This document shows, in pieces, positions 61,220 through 64,000 of a stretch of 64,000 bases of DNA. This stretch comes from Gemmatimonadota bacterium. GTDB lineage: Bacteria; Gemmatimonadota; Gemmatimonadetes; Longimicrobiales; Gaopeijiaceae. The notes beneath the pieces were generated by a model, which saw only the letters and a list, made by a program, of their open reading frames with translations, did no database searches and had not been told where the DNA came from. The number at the start of each line of letters is the position of its first letter. Within the stretch, counting starts at the first letter, position 1. Both the position numbers and the translations under genes were made by a program. Location of the stretch: positions 1,800,001 to 1,864,000 of the forward strand of contig JAWKQO010000001.1 of NCBI GenBank assembly GCA_041390105.1, written 5' to 3'.

Positions 61220-62557
61220 CTAGTGGCTCATCCCCATGTGACTGGGGGGATGCTTCACGACGCGACCGGCCAGCATCACGAACTGCACGTCGCGGGTGAC
61301 CGAGATGTCGTCCACGGGGTTGCCGGGCACGGCGATGATGTCCGCTAGCATCCCTTCTTCCAACACGCCGCGGTCCGCGGTGTCCAGCAGGTCGGCCGCA
61401 TAGAGGGTGGCCGTCTGCAGGGCGCGCGCTGCAGGCATGCCCCACTCCACATAGACTTCCAATTCGCGCGCGTTCTCGCCGTGCGGATACACCCCCGCGT
61501 CGGTGCCGAAGGCGATCTTCACGCCTTCAGCGATCGCCCTGCGGATGCTGGCCTGGGCGAGCGGGAGCACGGTCTGCGCCTTGGAGCGTACGAGTGGAGG
61601 CAGCACGTCCAGATTGATCCGTTGCTGCAGGTAGACGGTGGGCACCAGATACGTGCCGTGTCCCCTCATCTCGGCGAGGATCTCGTCGGTCAACATGGAG
61701 CCGTGTTCGATGGAGGCGACGCCGGCCTTCACGGCAGCCAGGATGCCTTCCGAACCATGGGCGTGCGCCGCCACCTTGATCCCATGGCGGGCCGCCTCGT
61801 CCACCATGGCCTTCAGTTCCTCGTAGCTGTACTGCTGAGCACCGACCGGCCCCTCCAGTGAGAGCACCCCCGCGGTCGCGCAGGTCTTGATGACCTTGGC
61901 TCCGTGCTTGATCTGATAGCGCACGGCCTCGACCACCTCCCAGGGACCATCGGCCACACCGTCCGCGGGACCCAGCTCGCGCACGCCCGGCGCAAAGCCC
62001 GTCACGTCACAGTGTCCGCCGGTGATGCCCAGCGCGTTGCGGGAGGGGATGATGTGCGGCGCGGCGATGTCGCCTCGTTCGACGGCCCGCCCCAGCGCTA
62101 CCGTGGCATCACCACCGAAGTCACGCACCGTGGTGAAGCCCGCCTGCAGCGTGGTCCACCCGTTCTTCACGGCCCCGAGGGCCGCCTCCTCCGGCAACAT
62201 CGTCACCGGTTCGATGAAGCTGTTGGGGCCGATCTCGCTGACCAGGTGCGTATGCGCGTCGATCAGGCCCGGGAGCAACGTCACGTCACCCAGGTCCATG
62301 TCGTGTTGCGTCTCGGGCACCCTGCTGGGGTTCACGGCCGTGATGCGGCCTCCCTCGACCACGATCACGGCGTTGTCGACGATGCGTCCGGCTCGAGCAT
62401 CGAACATCCGCGCCGCGCGGATCACGTGCGGGCCCTGCATCTGCATGGTCGGAGCGGCGGGGGACTGGGCGGAGAGGCGGGGGCAAGCGAGAAGAGTGAC
62501 CAAGGAGCACAAACCAGCGTGCACCCACGGAGCTGACGTACAGGTGAGACGGGTCAT
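61220..62557 (-). CDS. Exported amidohydrolase, 445 aa
   Basis: The signal peptide ends RLSAQS. Metal-dependent amidohydrolase fold: DAHTHL (metal His pair), the bridging Lys region in VIKTCATAG, then VAAHAHGSEG, ASIEHGS and the metal Asp in AFGTDAGVYPHG. It looks like the large secreted Xaa-Pro dipeptidase/imidazolonepropionase-like group. It probably cuts peptides or small amides in the periplasm. Substrate unknown. Confidence 0.9.
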   Translation of the reverse strand: MTRLTCTSAPWVHAGLCSLVTLLACPRLSAQSPAAPTMQMQGPHVIRAARMFDARAGRIVDNAVIVVEGGRITAVNPSRVPETQHDMDLGDVTLLPGLIDAHTHLVSEIGPNSFIEPVTMLPEEAALGAVKNGWTTLQAGFTTVRDFGGDATVALGRAVERGDIAAPHIIPSRNALGITGGHCDVTGFAPGVRELGPADGVADGPWEVVEAVRYQIKHGAKVIKTCATAGVLSLEGPVGAQQYSYEELKAMVDEAARHGIKVAAHAHGSEGILAAVKAGVASIEHGSMLTDEILAEMRGHGTYLVPTVYLQQRINLDVLPPLVRSKAQTVLPLAQASIRRAIAEGVKIAFGTDAGVYPHGENARELEVYVEWGMPAARALQTATLYAADLLDTADRGVLEEGMLADIIAVPGNPVDDISVTRDVQFVMLAGRVVKHPPSHMGMSH

Positions 62558-62691
62558 CGGGAGTCGATCGCTGAGGGGTTCCAGAACACCGACGGCCGCT
62601 CAAGCTACCCGGAGCTCGCGGCGCGTGCCAGCGAACTCCGGATAGCCCAGCGAGCCGTCCCGCCCGAAGTCCTTGTGGTGCAGCCCGTCCC

Positions 62692-63129
62692 CTACTGGAC
62701 CGTCACGCTGAACGGCCCGAAGGACCGTTCGTCCACGTCTTCATCGTGGCCCCAATCCACGGTGATCGTTCCGGTGCCTGGGGTGGCTCGCGCGGTGACC
62801 GCGAACGCGAAGGTGCGCCCGGCCACGGGGGTCGTGGTGGCAAGGTCCGCCGGGCTGAACACAAATGCCGCGAAGTGCTCATCCTCGAGATCCTCGATGA
62901 AGGTCCCCTCGTCGTCATAGAAGCGCGCCTCGACCTGGACGGTCTGTCCTGCTGCCAGAACCACGTTCGGCGTGAGTTCCGCTCCGCCCACGATGTGGAG
63001 TGTGACGGACACCGGGTCGTGTTCGTCCTCCGGGCCGACTTCATCGGAGCTGCACGCACCGATGAACAGGGCCGAAGCAATGGCGAGTGTGGTGAATGTT
63101 GCGATGCGGACCGACGTTGGAGCAGCCAT
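62692..63129 (-). CDS. Small lipoprotein with Ig-like fold, 145 aa
   Basis: Lipobox FIGAC at about residue 25. The mature part is very acidic (DEVGPEDEHD) and made of short beta-strands (VQVEARFYDDEGTFIEDLEDEHFAAFVFS, RTFAFAVTARATPGTGTITVDW). Acidic His-containing stretches (DEHFA, GHDEDVDE) could bind a metal. The start has AAGGAGG 5 nt upstream, a strong site. It is 16 bp after the TonB-dependent receptor stop, so the two work as a pair, probably in metal or cofactor uptake (inference). Confidence 0.75.
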   Translation of the reverse strand: MAAPTSVRIATFTTLAIASALFIGACSSDEVGPEDEHDPVSVTLHIVGGAELTPNVVLAAGQTVQVEARFYDDEGTFIEDLEDEHFAAFVFSPADLATTTPVAGRTFAFAVTARATPGTGTITVDWGHDEDVDERSFGPFSVTVQ

Positions 63130-63145
63130 TGTGACCTCCTTGGGA

Positions 63146-64000
63146 TCAGTGGGATGGGACCGGAGCTGCAGCACCGAATCGCAACGCGACGCGCAGCGTG
63201 CGCGGTGCGCCCGGGTTGATGAAGCCCGAGGCACGAACCTCGGGGTACCGCGTGCCAGTCAGATTCTCCAGCTCGATGTCGAGCACGCCGTGCGCTGGTC
63301 GCGCGGGCAGACTCGCGCCCAGATCGAGCACACCGTAGGCCTGTGTCCGGACCCTGGGCTCGCCGATCGGGGAGAACGGCCCCGAGAACCGCCAGGTCAC
63401 CCGCAGCGCCGATGCCTCGCCCACAGGCGCCTCGACGCCGGCGCGCCCGACGTACCTGCCCACGTTGGGTACGGGATCGCCGGGGCGGAGGGGCACGAGA
63501 TGGAAGAGGCGCAAGGCAGCGGTCGTCGGCGCTACGCCTCCGTTCAACCCGTCGAAGCCGCCTGCGAGCGGCGGCTCCGGGAACGTGATCTCTTCCGCGA
63601 TGTACGCATCGTTGTAGGTCAACGATCCGAAGAGCGACATGCGCGCCGACGCCGCCCAGGCAACGTCGACGCTGAGACCCTGCCGCACGGATGCACCCTG
63701 GTTGGAGATGACGCGCGAGACAGGATCCTGAATCCGCTCGTTCGTCACATCGAGTCGAAAAGCGGCAAGGCGCGCGGTCACGGAACTCGCCAGCAGCTGC
63801 AGGCCCAACTCGCCAGCCCACGCAGTCATCGCGGGGCGCTGCGGATCGGTCAACACACCGGGGGCGCCCCGAAACCCGCGACTGAAGGAGCCGAGGGCAG
63901 ACCAGCGATCGTCGAGCGCGTAGCGGACGCCGATCTTCGGGCTCGCCAGCCAGACGTGGTTCGTCCGGGGCGACGCGCTTTCCGGATCGTTCAGGCGGTC
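63146..64000 (-). CDS. TonB-dependent receptor, C-terminal part
   Basis: The 5' end lies beyond the right edge. The frame is open to base 64000 and shows beta-barrel strands of a TonB-dependent receptor: LASPKIGVRYALDDRWSALGSFSRGFRG, SVDVAWAASARMSLFGSLTYNDAYI, LRVTWRFSG, AYGVLDLGASL and the last strands IELENLTGTRYPEVRASGFINPGAPRTLRVALRFGA. It imports a large ligand such as a metal complex. An in-frame ATG exists at 63856 but lies inside the barrel and is not a true start. Confidence 0.88.
   Translation of the reverse strand, partial: DRLNDPESASPRTNHVWLASPKIGVRYALDDRWSALGSFSRGFRGAPGVLTDPQRPAMTAWAGELGLQLLASSVTARLAAFRLDVTNERIQDPVSRVISNQGASVRQGLSVDVAWAASARMSLFGSLTYNDAYIAEEITFPEPPLAGGFDGLNGGVAPTTAALRLFHLVPLRPGDPVPNVGRYVGRAGVEAPVGEASALRVTWRFSGPFSPIGEPRVRTQAYGVLDLGASLPARPAHGVLDIELENLTGTRYPEVRASGFINPGAPRTLRVALRFGAAAPVPSH

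Noticed and set aside
1..64000. CRISPR arrays, insertion sequences, integrase or phage genes
   Set aside because: No spaced direct repeats, transposase motifs or terminal inverted repeats were found on reading the window.

Overview
High-GC window, about 64 kb, almost fully coding, with tight ATGA/GTGA stop-start overlaps and clear purine-rich ribosome sites. No rRNA, tRNA, CRISPR array, insertion sequence or phage gene was seen. The gene set points to a Gram-negative, respiring, free-living bacterium, and I infer Gemmatimonadota. The evidence is an atypical (clade II) nitrous oxide reductase cluster, TonB-dependent uptake, several periplasmic beta-propeller and BNR-repeat proteins, DUF1028 and DUF3187 proteins and ThyX. 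The phylum is an inference from gene content, not a computed result.

Layout. 1-6.9 kb: a partial outer-membrane protein, a conserved hypothetical protein, gamma-glutamyltranspeptidase, a cupin, an SDR-fold protein without the usual catalytic residues, ThyX and a full-length Ada. 6.9-13.8 kb (minus): an eight-gene Mrp/Mbh-type cation antiporter operon (E-F-G-[MbhD/B]-C and three large proton-channel subunits) with no classical MrpA. 14.1-16.5 kb: a dicarboxylate symporter and a class V aminotransferase, translationally coupled. 16.6-23.7 kb (plus): an nos cluster made of an Rrf2 regulator with IscR-type cluster ligands, a c-type cytochrome, NosZ, a strong stem-loop, a membrane protein fused to NosL, NosD, NosF and NosY. 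23.8-44.1 kb: housekeeping and envelope genes (LamG/NTF2 protein, serine hydrolase, lytic transglycosylase, M55 aminopeptidase, Lgt, DUF3187, a beta-propeller, glycosyltransferases, a CPA2 antiporter, a large BNR protein and a PepSY protein).

44.1-50.3 kb (minus): ppk1, a large GAF protein, a Pycsar-type membrane effector (PycTM family) and an MBL-fold hydrolase. This is a compact candidate nucleotide- or polyphosphate-signalling module without a recognised cyclase. 51.5-60.2 kb (minus): a complete quinohemoprotein amine dehydrogenase locus, qhpG-A-D-C-B-F-E. The QhpC precursor keeps every residue needed for the CTQ cofactor and the three thioether bridges. 60.2-64 kb (minus): an HhH DNA glycosylase, an amidohydrolase, a small lipoprotein and a partial TonB-dependent receptor, all collinear with the qhp genes.

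How the parts may work together (inference): QHNDH strips electrons from primary amines in the periplasm and passes them through c-type haems. NosZ is a periplasmic electron sink for N2O. The Mrp-like complex handles Na+/H+ balance. The most unusual points are the NosL fusion and UUCG hairpin in the nos cluster, the antiporter subunit that has lost its key glutamate, the PPK-GAF-PycTM-MBL module, and the full qhp locus with a long QhpC leader and an altered QhpE oxyanion site.
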